Shown piece after piece: positions 1 to 8,040 of a stretch of 10,245 nt of DNA. The stretch lies in NCBI GenBank assembly GCA_003024985.2, contig PXIH01S0008117.1; one strand, 5' to 3'. Source of the stretch: Euperipatoides rowelli (taxonomy: Eukaryota; Onychophora; Udeonychophora; Euonychophora; Peripatopsidae). A model generated the notes under the pieces. The model ran no database searches. It was not told the origin of the DNA and saw only the letters and a list, made by a program, of their open reading frames with translations. Numbering within the stretch: the first letter of the stretch is position 1; every line of letters starts with the position of its first letter. The position numbers were made by a program, and so were the translations under genes.

Positions 1-278
1 TTATCTAGAGAGCTTTTTGTATTAAAAAAAAAAAAAAACACCAAACTATTGTAAGATATTTTACATGGTAAACATTTCAAGTAGCGTATACTGAAATAGA
101 TTTTTCTTAAGATTAATCATGTATGAAATTTCTGGTTATATGATAGTTTTTTTATTTTTTAAACCTGTTAACTATAATGACGAGAAGTTGAAAAATACTA
201 TTTGAATATAATAATTTCATCGTTTTATTGTTGTAGATGTCACTGTAGACTGAGCTTGCCTGAGGGGAAAATTACCAA

Positions 279-304
279 TTTTTTTTTTTTTTTTTTAAAA
301 AAAA
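279..304. repeat. T18-A8 homopolymer junction
   Basis: Eighteen T are followed at once by eight A. The A8 stretch can pair with part of the T run. It is probably slippage-prone simple sequence or the remnant of a retroposon tail. No flanking element is recognisable. Confidence 0.8.
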
Positions 305-700
305 TTCCTTTAGCTTTGAAATGAAATCCTTAAAAAATTGAATTGTTGATTCTTAAACAATTTTAAAATATTTTAATTAATTTATTATCTTAATTTGATG
401 AATTCGGCATCATTTAAGCTTATTATTAGCTTTAAATATTCATTATGTATGTATGTTCTGTATGTATGCAGGTGATTTAATAATTAATTTATGCCAATAA
501 TGTTTACGATGTTATTTTATCCATGCTTATTATTATTTATTACGTTTGCGAAAAGTTTGTAAACAAAAGCAACTTGGCAACATTCTTCTCCTCACTTCTA
601 GGGTGTGGACTCGTAGATTTTCTTCCTTAAACTTATAATTTTAGTATTAATTATTATTATAATAATTCCATCATTCTAAAGAATAACTTATTTTTAATAT

Positions 701-749
701 TGATAAGACCATCATAAAGATAAGAGTGATAAGATCATCATAAAGATAG
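701..749. repeat. 26-bp tandem duplication, two copies
   Basis: The segment beginning TGATAAGACCATCATAAAGA at 701 is repeated from 727 as TGATAAGATCATCATAAAGA. There is a single C/T difference over the 20 compared bases. The unit is 26 bp and the second copy is cut short near 749. This looks like a local replication-slippage duplication. Confidence 0.85.
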
Positions 750-858
750 TCATTGTTTCCTATATTAGCCTTCTGGAATGTTATTTGCAATGGAAAGCTG
801 ATTAAATACTCTAAATAAATAAATACAGTATGTGGTTTTAGCAGGCTAGTCTGACCAA

Positions 859-887
859 GCAATTTAAACTTTAAATTGCAATTTAAA
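859..887. repeat. Compound perfect palindrome
   Basis: GCAATTTAAA (859-868), one C, then TTTAAATTGC (870-879) form a perfect 10-bp inverted repeat with a one-base centre. The right arm is also the first half of a perfect 18-bp palindrome, TTTAAATTGCAATTTAAA (870-887). Two alternative hairpins therefore compete for one shared arm. It may be a cruciform-prone site, and no function is shown. Confidence 0.85.
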
Positions 888-994
888 TGACTGTGAAGAT
901 AATCCCCTGAAGCCACTAAGTCGGTTAAAATTATATCCAACGGCTGCAGAGTTCACTTAACTTTTTTTCTTCTTTTAATGCAACGTAAACTCTC

Positions 995-1116
995 ATTGGC
1001 CAATTGAAGAAGCTGACTTCTCTGCACTATCCAAGTAAGGGAATTATGCAAATCCCACCTGTTTGAACAGCGAATGTACGTTACAATCATTCAAGCATTT
1101 CAGTGGGCTAAACAAA
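995..1116 (+). promoter_or_regulatory. Candidate promoter and 5' UTR with CCAAT, octamer and CHR-like boxes
   Basis: Three known animal promoter words lie within 75 bp, in order. ATTGGCCAAT (995-1004) is a palindrome with a CCAAT box on each strand, the type bound by NF-Y. ATGCAAAT (1046-1053) is the consensus POU/Oct octamer. TTTGAA (1062-1067) matches the core of the cell-cycle homology region (CHR). The ATG of a candidate first exon follows at 1117 with A at -3. I see no clear TATA box, which is normal for CCAAT/CHR-driven cell-cycle promoters. The boxes are seen directly. Their use as a promoter is inference, since each short word can occur by chance in AT-rich DNA. Confidence 0.4.
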
Positions 1117-1161
1117 ATGTTGTTGGAAGCTGACAAAGAAAATATTGGAAGAGAAATTAAG
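1117..1161 (+). CDS. Candidate first coding exon with N-terminal KEN box
   Basis: An ATG with A at -3 (context ACAAAATG) opens the frame MLLEADKENIGREIK, and the exon then meets AAG|GTATGG, a good splice donor with GT at 1162-1163. Read through, the frame stops seven codons later, so a real gene would have to splice here. The intron phase is 0. The peptide is charged and holds DKEN at residues 6-9. KEN boxes are degrons read by the APC/C ubiquitin ligase, and several cell-cycle proteins carry DKEN near their N-terminus, including vertebrate securin and ribonucleotide reductase M2. The CCAAT/octamer/CHR-like boxes just upstream fit a gene expressed late in the cell cycle. I cannot name the gene from 15 residues. 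No following phase-0 exon was identified in the window, so intron 1 may be long or the exon may be spurious. Confidence 0.4.
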
Positions 1162-2457
1162 GTATGGAAATTTTGTTGATTGAAATTTATTGTGGAAAAT
1201 ACTCCAAACTCCCTCACACTAATTTTATCTAAGGATTTGTAATTTATTCCATTCAGTTATTCGACATTTACACTAGTTCGGAATTTTCTAAATTTCACCC
1301 CTGCCATTGTTGTCGTTTGCTCTTTAAAATTCGTCTCCTGCCCCTCATCATGAATAATAAAACATATGAATCAAATATTTGCTAAATGTTTGTTTTAAAA
1401 TATCTCCTCTAATAATAAAGTAAAATCATCTTTAACTGTATTTGTATGGAATTTCTTTTTGAATTTTAAAAATATATTACCTGTCATTATTTATTATTTT
1501 TACGTGATCTTCACCCACAAGTCTATATAATCGTAATATTCCTAAACAAAGCATGGTAGATAACTTTTAAGCAATGTTTTTGAAAATTAAGGAGGGGTAG
1601 GGGGGAAGCAATTTAAAAATAAATTTTGTATCAATTGCGCCAGGACAACTTTGTTGGACTATTATAAGATAGTCTGTTGTTGTGTAAGGCATAGATATTT
1701 GTATAAAACTTTTATGTTTTGGATGTGTCAACTGAATATGAATAATAAATTGACGAACTGTGAAATAATTATTTATTTATATTGATTAATAATTTAAATA
1801 CAGTATCTTACATATAGATGTGAATTTAACAAGATTTCTCCCGCTGTCCTTATGACATTTGTTAATAATCTCTTATTGGGCAAACATTGCCCTAGGCCTT
1901 TGTATATGTTTAACTTTATGGACTTGAATATTATTATTGTGCCAAGTCATAATGATTAATTGAAACGGTTTGTTGGAATTTTAAGTGAACACCACCAACA
2001 ACTGTAGTAATTGAAAACAAAAGCAATCAATTGAATTTCTTAATATTTTAATATTTGCATAAAATTATTTTAAGCTCTCTCTCTCTTAATATCTAAGTTA
2101 TGTTGGGGTCAGAGGTGAGTTTTATTAATAGCGAATTGCGGAAGAGACTGGTAAAAACTAATAAATGTCGACAGTTATCTGCAAATTTGTTGAGGGGGTG
2201 GTTAATAACCTCTACTGAAAAAAATAATTTTCTCCCAAGTTGAAGTATTTTTTTAACAGCCCCAGACACTGTTGTTACTAATCAGACAATTTGAGTAATC
2301 GGTCTCCAAATTTTCAAATTATGAGTTAACCATTTTTACATTTTACCCTCCCCGACTGCCATATTTTGTGAATTGTAAAATAGCAATTTTAATTAGATGT
2401 TTCTAAATGTTCTAAACATTTTGTCTTTAAAATTTTAAGTTTATATCTGAATTATCG
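1162..2457. other. AT-rich non-coding stretch, possibly intron
   Basis: I see no coding exon, RNA gene or mobile element. It opens with the candidate splice donor at 1162. The stretch at 1257-1380 is open in one frame for about 40 codons after a CAG, but its composition is not protein-like. A short CT run (2077-2087) and a G-rich patch (1589-1606) are the only simple-sequence features. AAATACAGTA at 1796-1805 recurs at 821-830 and 8031-8040. Confidence 0.5.
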
Positions 2458-2530
2458 TAATAATAATAATAATAATCTAGCATGTCCTTCATCTGTGACG
2501 GTCTTCCAGGACCAGGACACTTGTTAGATT
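2458..2530 (-). repeat. (TAA)6 microsatellite joined to a GC-richer fragment, possible retroposon 3' end
   Basis: A perfect (TAA)6 plus T (2458-2476) adjoins a much less AT-rich segment at 2477-2530 that contains CTGTGACGGTCTTCCAGGAC. Read on the - strand, the GC-richer sequence ends directly in (ATT)n, which is how many non-LTR elements and SINEs finish. The abrupt composition change supports an inserted fragment. I do not recognise its family, and a plain microsatellite beside unrelated DNA is equally possible. Confidence 0.3.
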
Positions 2531-3065
2531 AAATTTTCAAACATACTAAAATGGGTTCAAAGAAGGTGGAGAGGTAGATCCACTCACTGACTTAAAAATA
2601 TCCCCTGCTCAATTTTTTTTACAACCTACTCCCCCATACCCCTTCTTACAATGCCACTTGCTCTCTCACTCAAGCCATACATTAACATACATTATTAATT
2701 GAAACATATAAGGCCTAAGGGCATTAAAAGTATTCTCTTTCAAATATTGGACGAGGAAGTTTTTATTATTATTAATTACTGTATATTTTTTTGACTAGGT
2801 TGCAGTGTCGGACTGGCTTAAAAAGGCCCGATCATTCGTTTAAAATGGCTCTTTAGTAAAAAGTGGATTTTTTTTTTCTGATTGCTGCCCATAGTTGTGT
2901 TTGGGGGAGGCTGTTTGTACAGCTCAGCTTGAATTATCTGCTAGGGTTTGGGGTGCTTTAACCCCCCCCCCCCCTTCCAATGGTGTTCTGGAGCTCCACA
3001 CCTGGAAACCATTAATTTTTAAGTCCTTAAGATGAACTCTGCTGATACTTAAAAAATCCTGGGTA
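2531..3065. other. Non-coding stretch with a GC-richer patch and C13 tract
   Basis: No gene is recognised. From about 2800 to 3000 the base composition is less AT-rich than the surroundings, beginning at CAGTGTCGGACTGGCT (2803-2818) and holding a G-rich then C-rich pair around a C13 run (2962-2974). This may be an old mobile-element fragment, but no terminal repeats or coding motifs were found to support that. Confidence 0.4.
2962..2974. repeat. C13 homopolymer
   Basis: Thirteen consecutive C lie about 10 bases after a short G-rich stretch (GGGTTTGGGG). Such a tract can form unusual structures and is prone to length errors in sequencing. Confidence 0.85.
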
Positions 3066-3309
3066 AGATTTATGTTATCTGCCCACCATTATGGCTGACG
3101 GTAGAAAGTTGAAATGATCAAAACCGGCGCTCAGCAAAAAATTATTTCACCTTAGATTATCCTAGGGTTCAGGGTTACAATAAGGTTAGGACTGTAAAGA
3201 AAATATACTAAAATCGGCGAGCAAAAAATAGTAATTCCACATGCTGCTACATTTTATATGTCGCATGACTCCTAACGTTAATTTTGTTGGTGGGCAGATA
3301 ACGGAATCT
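3066..3309. mobile_element. MITE-like non-autonomous element with inverted termini
   Basis: GTTATCTGCCCACCA at 3074-3088 is matched exactly by its reverse complement at 3288-3302. AGATT (3066-3070) and AATCT (3305-3309) extend the inverted repeat outward across a 3-base and a 2-base interruption. The arms are therefore about 22-23 bp around a 199-bp interior, 244 bp in all. The interior has no open frame and is less AT-rich than its flanks. It contains two diverged direct copies near 3118-3146 and 3209-3236 (AAAACCGGCG and AAAATCGGCG, each followed by AGCAAAAAAT). Short length, inverted termini and lack of coding capacity are hallmarks of miniature inverted-repeat transposable elements. I found no clear target-site duplication and cannot assign a superfamily. 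Confidence 0.55.
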
Positions 3310-3878
3310 GAACAAATGTTGAAATTTAAAATAAAATTGTATTAAAATTATTTTCATAATATTTTAATGAAATTATTATTTTTTAGGTTTCATTTTTATT
3401 TATTGCATTTTATTTCAGCTCTCTCAATACCACATAAGCCGATCTTTTTATTGATTTTCTTTCAAAGTTGAGGATATTTTAAATATTCTTCTCCAACATA
3501 TTATAATACTTTTGCATTTTTTAATGTTTGACTGCTTGTACAAAAAAGGCTGATTGATTATAAGATCAAGTTGATGACTATAGCAACTCTTAAAAGCCTG
3601 ACATTTATCTCTAAAAATGTATAAATGTTTTGAAAATAATTTTAGTTAAATTCTTGACAGGAAACAAATTGTTTTTATAATCAATTATCATTAATTATAG
3701 GCTACTTGCTATATAAAAAATCAAATTATTCTTAACTTTAATATAGGCTACTGTATACCGTATATCCTAATCTAGAGTGCACCACAGGTTAATGTATAAT
3801 AGCATTATCACCCACCCTCTCTTTATTCTCATTTAAACGGAACAAGAATCATTTTAATAAATAGTTATTTTTTTGCAG
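3310..3878. other. AT-rich non-coding stretch ending in a strong splice-acceptor-like site
   Basis: No gene or element is recognised. It holds TAGGCTACTGTATA at 3744-3757, identical to 8004-8017. It ends in a T-rich tract followed by GCAG (AG at 3877-3878), which resembles a 3' splice site. Confidence 0.45.
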
Positions 3879-3961
3879 TGAATGGAAAATACATAAAGTT
3901 TGGAGACAAGTCAAAGACAGATTACTTGCATGTGCTGTCTCTAGATAGGCCTAAATATTAA
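3879..3961 (+). CDS. Possible terminal exon, unrecognised
   Basis: Directly after the acceptor-like TTTTTTTGCAG, one frame (first whole codon at 3881) encodes NGKYIKFGDKSKTDYLHVLS followed by LDRPKY and a TAA stop at 3959-3961. The mixed charged, aromatic and glycine composition is more protein-like than the K/N/F/I/Y-rich chance frames nearby. The exon would enter in a phase needing one base from the previous exon, so it cannot join directly to the phase-0 donor at 1162. Candidate polyadenylation signals (AATAAA) occur downstream near 4310-4320. I know of no family that matches. At 26 codons, chance is a serious alternative. Confidence 0.2.
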
Positions 3962-4516
3962 CACTAAATTAAAAAAAATGGGGGGGGGGGGGAGGGGAGC
4001 TGGGGTCCTGTTTGTAATCACTGTCACTGTAGAGGAGCATTTTTATTTATTTAACTAACTTAGTAAGATGTTAAATAGTCCTACTATAAAGTTTAGCTTT
4101 AAAAATTAGTTATGATTTTTTTTTCAGATTGCCTTAAACTTGATACAGTACCTGAACTTGATATATACTGCTATTTTAAATTATAATAACGCTGTATAAA
4201 CAAGTGTATATGGAGCATACCAAACTTATCAATGTCATTGTCTTCAGTGCAAAATAGCCACAATGTCATAAATATTGGAAAATTTTGGTACTTCATGAAT
4301 ATTTTCCAAATAAAATAAAGACGATGGTATAAATGCTAGTGCTTGAAAGCTAAAAGATGGCACTGGATTTTAATAGAGGATCATGTGCAGTCATGGTCTA
4401 GTCACCTATGTGTGACTGTAGCCTATACGGTGAATGATACGTTACGTGGTCATAGTTAATCGCTTGCTGATCTAGCATTTTTATCCACGTCCGATGTCCT
4501 ATGCTGCAAATTTATT
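3962..4516. other. Non-coding stretch with G13 tract
   Basis: No gene is recognised. A G13 run (3980-3992) follows A8 and is succeeded by further G-rich sequence. A second acceptor-like site (TTTTTTTTCAG, ending 4127) precedes a 24-codon open stretch with no clear donor and no recognisable product. AATAAAATAAAG lies at 4309-4320. Confidence 0.45.
3980..3992. repeat. G13 homopolymer
   Basis: Thirteen G are followed by A and four more G. The tract could form G-quadruplex-like structure or vary in length. Its flanks are not the reverse complement of those around the C13 tract at 2962, so the two tracts are not the two ends of one inverted repeat. Confidence 0.85.
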
Positions 4517-5140
4517 TGCTATGCAGTTATATTTTTTTTTGGAATTAAACAATTTGAAGCCAACCCAAAACCTTTTGATTTCTGGAAAGAATCTGACTCG
4601 GATCTTTTTTTTCTTAGACATTGTGGTTAACACAGGAATTTTTTCTTTCTATTCACTCCAAAACTGTTGGACTGATCTGGACCAAATTTGGCATAGTTAC
4701 TCTGTTGGACCCAGTGCAAAATATAGTCTATTATTAAACCTAGACACATGTACATACAGTTTTTTTTAGAAGTTGGGCTTAACACAGGAATTTTTTCATT
4801 CTACACCCTTGGACCGATCTGGACCAAATTTGGCATAGTTACTCTAGGATCCAGCGCAAAATATACCATAGGCTATCATTAAACCTGAACAGTCATATCA
4901 CTGCTGCACATGAGCATATAGTTTTTCTCAAAGTTGGGTTTAACACAATTTTTTTTCTATACACTCTAAAACCCTTGGACCAATCTGGACTAAATTTGGC
5001 ATAGTTACTCTGTAGGACACAGCACAAAATATTGGCTATTGTTAAACCTGGACACACAACTGCTATTCATGGCAGACAGTTTTTCTTATTACTTGGGGGT
5101 TACTGTTAATCAGAAATTTTTTTCATTTTGGATGTTCTAT
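4517..5140. repeat. Diverged tandem array, period about 150-167 bp
   Basis: A 37-bp core is repeated at 4667-4703, 4809-4845 and 4975-5011: TTGGAC, a variable base pair, ATCTGGAC, then AAATTTGGCATAGTTACTCT. Each core is followed by GCAAAATAT or a close variant, ATTAAACCT or GTTAAACCT, a CAG or TAG with T-rich stretch, AGTTGGG, and AACACAGGAATTTTTTC. That last landmark starts near 4631, 4783, 4944 and, degraded, 5111, giving spacings of 152, 161 and 167. Weaker partial copies lie at the left (about 4517-4630) and right (about 5080-5140). This is a minisatellite-like or satellite-fragment array. The two open frames crossing it (4494-4769 and 5039-5362, + strand) are by-products of the repeat, not genes. 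Confidence 0.85.
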
Positions 5141-5687
5141 GAAGTTCGGGCAACTATATACAGCAAGTGTGTTCAACTAGTCGTTTGGGACATATTTTTT
5201 TTTTGTAGCTTTTACTTTTTCTCTCAAATAACCGAGTACTTAAATATCATACTTTTCTTTTCTATTCAAATAACCGGTTCACATTTTGATATATTGCTAA
5301 TAACTTCTGTTTATAAAATTTTTGTTTTTAATTTTGATATTTATTTTGTACAGGGTCTATAAATTTGTTTATATTTTGATTTTACTTTATTGTTATTGAT
5401 GCATAATTATCGATGAAATCAGATTTCATTTTCTATTTTTTCCTGCGTAGGCCTCTACGGGTAGCTCACGAGGTCACTCAACAAAAAAAAATGAGCTCGC
5501 TTGGACAAAAATGTTGAGCAGCATTTATGTATTTATTAAAGTATTTATCCTGGAGAAACATAACTAATAAATTAAATCGTTCACTTTTAAAATGGCTATC
5601 AGAATAATGCGTCTGCCTGTTTAGTGAGAGGGGGGTGGGAGGGGCAATAGATTACAATATGTCAAACACTTTCTAACTTGGACTACC
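5141..5687. other. Non-coding stretch with small inverted repeats
   Basis: No gene is recognised. ATGAAATC-A-GATTTCAT (5413-5429) is a perfect 8-bp inverted repeat with a one-base centre. CTCAACA (5477-5483) and TGTTGAG (5512-5518) are inverted 7-bp arms. A G-rich patch lies at about 5628-5644, close to the 3' end of the LINE. Confidence 0.45.
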
Positions 5688-6860
5688 TCATAGTTATTAT
5701 TATTTCCATAAACAACTGCATAGGCCAATTACAGTTCATGGTATCGAAGCAAAGACAAAAAATAAAATAGAACACAGAGAAAAATCCAAGGCTCATTAAA
5801 GTAACAAAAAGCAGTAAAATAACATTAATTTGTAATAGCTAATTTAGAGTTAATAAATTCTCATCGAGGAACAAATGTGTAATTTCATGTTGGTTAAGGA
5901 ATTCAAGAGATCTATTGATCACAGAAAGTCTAAAATAGTTATTTTTATGGATTGGTAAATAAAACAGTCTGGTTTTTCTTAGTTCTAAGTAAGCATTGTG
6001 ATTGTATGGAATTTCATTAAATAGTAGAATAGGAGCATAGATTAGTCCATTTATAATATAAGTAAATTTTAAGTCCTTCAATATTCGACATTCAGAAAGA
6101 GCTGAGAATTCATTCTAGTTTAAGTAGTCTATATGAAATTCTGTATACATCAATAGGCCTACCCTGTTTATAAGCCAAATATTTCAAAAATCTAAATTGT
6201 ACTTGCTCAATACGTCTTACATCACAAAGTGAAATATTATTCCAAACAGTAGTACAATATTCCAGTTGTGGCCCCACATATGTATAGAACATATATATTA
6301 GTAGCCTACATCAGGTAAATTAAAAAAATGTGAAATGTATTTCAGGTATCCCAAAACCCTAGATGCATAAAGTATGATTTTGTCAACATGTCGATTAAAA
6401 CTCATTGTTGTTCTAAATACAATTCCCAAATCAGTTGTTTCATTTACTCTTTCGATGATGTGTTCATTTAATTTAGCCTATATAGTTTGTGACTTATTTT
6501 TTGTAATAGTGATAATTTTACATTTACTTCTAGGCCCCATGTATTACACCATTGAGCAAATATATCCAATAGTGTCCTGAAATAGTTTAGCATCTTCATT
6601 ATTTTCAATCACTCTAAATATCTTAGTATCATCTGCGAACATAAGTATTTGATCAGAGATAAAAGATGGTAAATCATTCAAATATAATGAGAATAGCAAT
6701 GGGCCAAGAGATGATCCCAGGATTACTCCAAATTTGATAGTACTAGATTTAGAAATTATATTATTTATAGAGATTACCTGTGGTCTATTATTAAAATAGC
6801 TACGAAAAAACCCTGTAATGGATAAGGCAATAGAAAGTAGGTGAATAATATTTTTCATAG
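5688..6860 (-). mobile_element. 5'-truncated non-LTR retrotransposon (LINE, Jockey/CR1-like group)
   Basis: This is a copy of a LINE whose sense strand is the - strand, keeping only the 3' part of its reverse-transcriptase ORF, a 3' UTR and a TAA-type tail. The coding remnant is described separately. Downstream of its stop (5839-5841) an AT-rich 3' UTR runs to AATAATAATAA, seen as TTATTATTATT at 5694-5704, a typical simple-repeat tail. CTATGA (- strand) occurs on both sides, at 6855-6860 before the first recognisable codons and at 5688-5693 just past the tail. It is a plausible 6-bp target-site duplication, which would place the 5' truncation at about 6854. Truncation at the 5' end is the usual outcome of target-primed reverse transcription. 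The clade cannot be fixed without alignment. Confidence 0.88.
5839..6858 (-). pseudogene. Degenerate LINE reverse transcriptase, 3' portion
   Basis: Reading from 6858 downwards, the first segment covers the RT palm. It has FFRSYFNNR, the GVILGSSLGP block (6700-6729; usually GVPQGS.LGP), LYLNDLP, and the catalytic FADD motif (6628-6639) followed by TKIF. Near 6575 the frame shifts; FAQWCNTWGLEVN continues in another frame to about 6522. The first frame then resumes at SKCKIITITKNK (from 6528), has a TAG at 6478-6480, and goes on through ERVNETTDLGIVF and YASRVLGY. Near 6300 it shifts again to YVGPQLEYCTTVWN, and near 6112 again to ECRILKDLKFTYIINGL and SVINRSLEFLN, ending in a stop at 5839-5841. 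These blocks appear in the order expected of the C-terminal half of Jockey/CR1-like RTs. The endonuclease and N-terminal RT motifs are missing. Several frameshifts and a stop make it inactive. Confidence 0.93.
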
Positions 6861-8008
6861 CAATAATTTGATAAATATTTCAAAATAAGTTTTAATCTTT
6901 TTTTTTGTAAAATAATTTTTGAAATATAAATTTAATGAAATAAATATGTTCTACTTTCTGTCTTAGTAAAAATAATTCAAATTATTTGTGATTAATGGAT
7001 CCTAGAGGAACAATATTAAAATAATGAGTGACATAGCCTACTGGGCATTTTTAATTCTTTAATTTTTAATCGACTGAAAAATGTGCAAAAAAAAAAAAAA
7101 ATTTTCAAAAATATACATTAATTATAATTTATAAAAATTAATTTGATTTCCAATGTGTGACATTGTCTGACACCGTCTATAGGCCTACCTAATGGAAATC
7201 ATGCATGAAGTTGAAATAAAGACATATCAAATTACCATTAACAAATATTATTCTGTAATTAAAATAAAAAGATCATTTATGCAATGGCTATCAAATTGAT
7301 ATTAAACAAGTTTTTCATTAAAAATAATTTCCTTTTCCATTTTTATTCATTTTGTATCCTCTTCCATACGTGACAATCATAATAGTCATAATCAAAAATT
7401 GTAGGCTACACAAAAATAGCTCAATTATGTAATAACACCCAGGGATATGTAGGCTATCAGGACAAAGTATGACTTCACGACTCAGTGCCCTTAAAAGACT
7501 ATTTTATACATTTTTTTTTTTACTTTATTTTTTTAATAATAGCCTAGGCTTTTTTTTTTTTTTACACTCTAGGGTTGTGGGTTAATTTTGTTTTACCTTA
7601 TTCTTATAATAACTTTTTTTTTAGACTTTAGATGGTGGGTGTACCTTAGTTCATGACACCCAAGAATCCAAGATGTCGCCCTGTAAGCCCATGCCTTGAG
7701 CCATCCCTGACTATACATACTGTAGGCTATAGGCTACAATATATTGTGTAGGGCCTATATGCAGTTAAAATAAATTGTATAACTAGTGTTTACTTTATGT
7801 GACATAAAAACATATCACAAAAGAAAAGTTACATAGGCCTACCTGTAGGTCTTTATATCAAAGTCAAATAGTAACTACTGTACTGTAGCCTATAGGCCTA
7901 TAAATTCACAAACATCTAAGTAATCGTTATCAATTGATGCTGGAGTCACAAACAGTCACTTGGGCTTCTCTCATAAGCTCTTAGGACATTCTTCTGAATG
8001 ATGTAGGC
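6861..8008. other. AT-rich non-coding stretch rich in TAGGCCTA-like motifs
   Basis: No gene or RNA is recognised. Exact TAGGCCTA occurs at 7180, 7834 and 7893, with many one-base variants such as GTAGGCTA and TAGCCTA between about 7030 and 8010. Long A, T and mixed A/T tracts occur near 7087-7100, 7511-7520 and 7551-7563. A GC-richer patch at about 7635-7710 (including GGTGGGTGTACC and CAAGATGTCGCCCTG) may be an old repeat fragment, but I cannot place it. Confidence 0.5.
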
Positions 8009-8040
8009 TACTGTATATAAATAAATAAATAAATACAGTA
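8009..8040. repeat. (TAAA)n microsatellite flanked by inverted TACTGTA
   Basis: TACTGTA (8009-8015) and its reverse complement TACAGTA (8034-8040) bracket a TAAA tetranucleotide run (8018-8035). The last 18 bases, AAATAAATAAATACAGTA (8023-8040), are identical to 813-830. This suggests a dispersed short repeat or a recurrent tail rather than a purely local microsatellite. Confidence 0.7.

Larger units (their letters stand above)
1..960. other. AT-rich non-coding DNA upstream of the candidate promoter
   Basis: No frame here looks like a protein. The 89-codon open frame on the - strand at 671-940 has low-complexity composition, and it runs across a tandem duplication and a perfect inverted repeat, so I treat it as chance. 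The stretch holds a poly(A) run near 25-38, a T18 tract followed directly by A8 at 279-304, a GTAT-rich patch near 446-470, a 26-bp tandem duplication and a compound palindrome. It is best read as intergenic DNA 5' of the candidate exon at 1117. Confidence 0.6.

Noticed and set aside
671-940. 89-codon open frame, - strand
   Set aside because: It crosses a tandem duplication and the compound palindrome, has low-complexity composition and shows no motif.
1257-1382. About 42-codon open stretch after CAG, considered as exon 2
   Set aside because: Composition is unlike a conserved protein, there is no good donor, and polypyrimidine context before the CAG is weak.
2962-3992. C13 and G13 tracts as the two ends of one element
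   Set aside because: The flanks of the two tracts are not reverse complements of each other.
4128-4196. 24-codon open stretch after TTTTTTTTCAG
   Set aside because: A good acceptor, but the peptide is Leu/Asn/Tyr-rich AT-type sequence and no donor follows.
4494-5362. Two open frames of 91 and 107 codons on the + strand (4494-4769, 5039-5362)
   Set aside because: They run through the tandem array and T-rich spacers. The encoded Phe/Tyr-rich peptides reflect T-runs and are not maintained between repeat units.
6374-6580. 68-codon open frame, + strand
   Set aside because: It is antisense to the LINE reverse-transcriptase remnant, whose - strand reading is clearly the real one.
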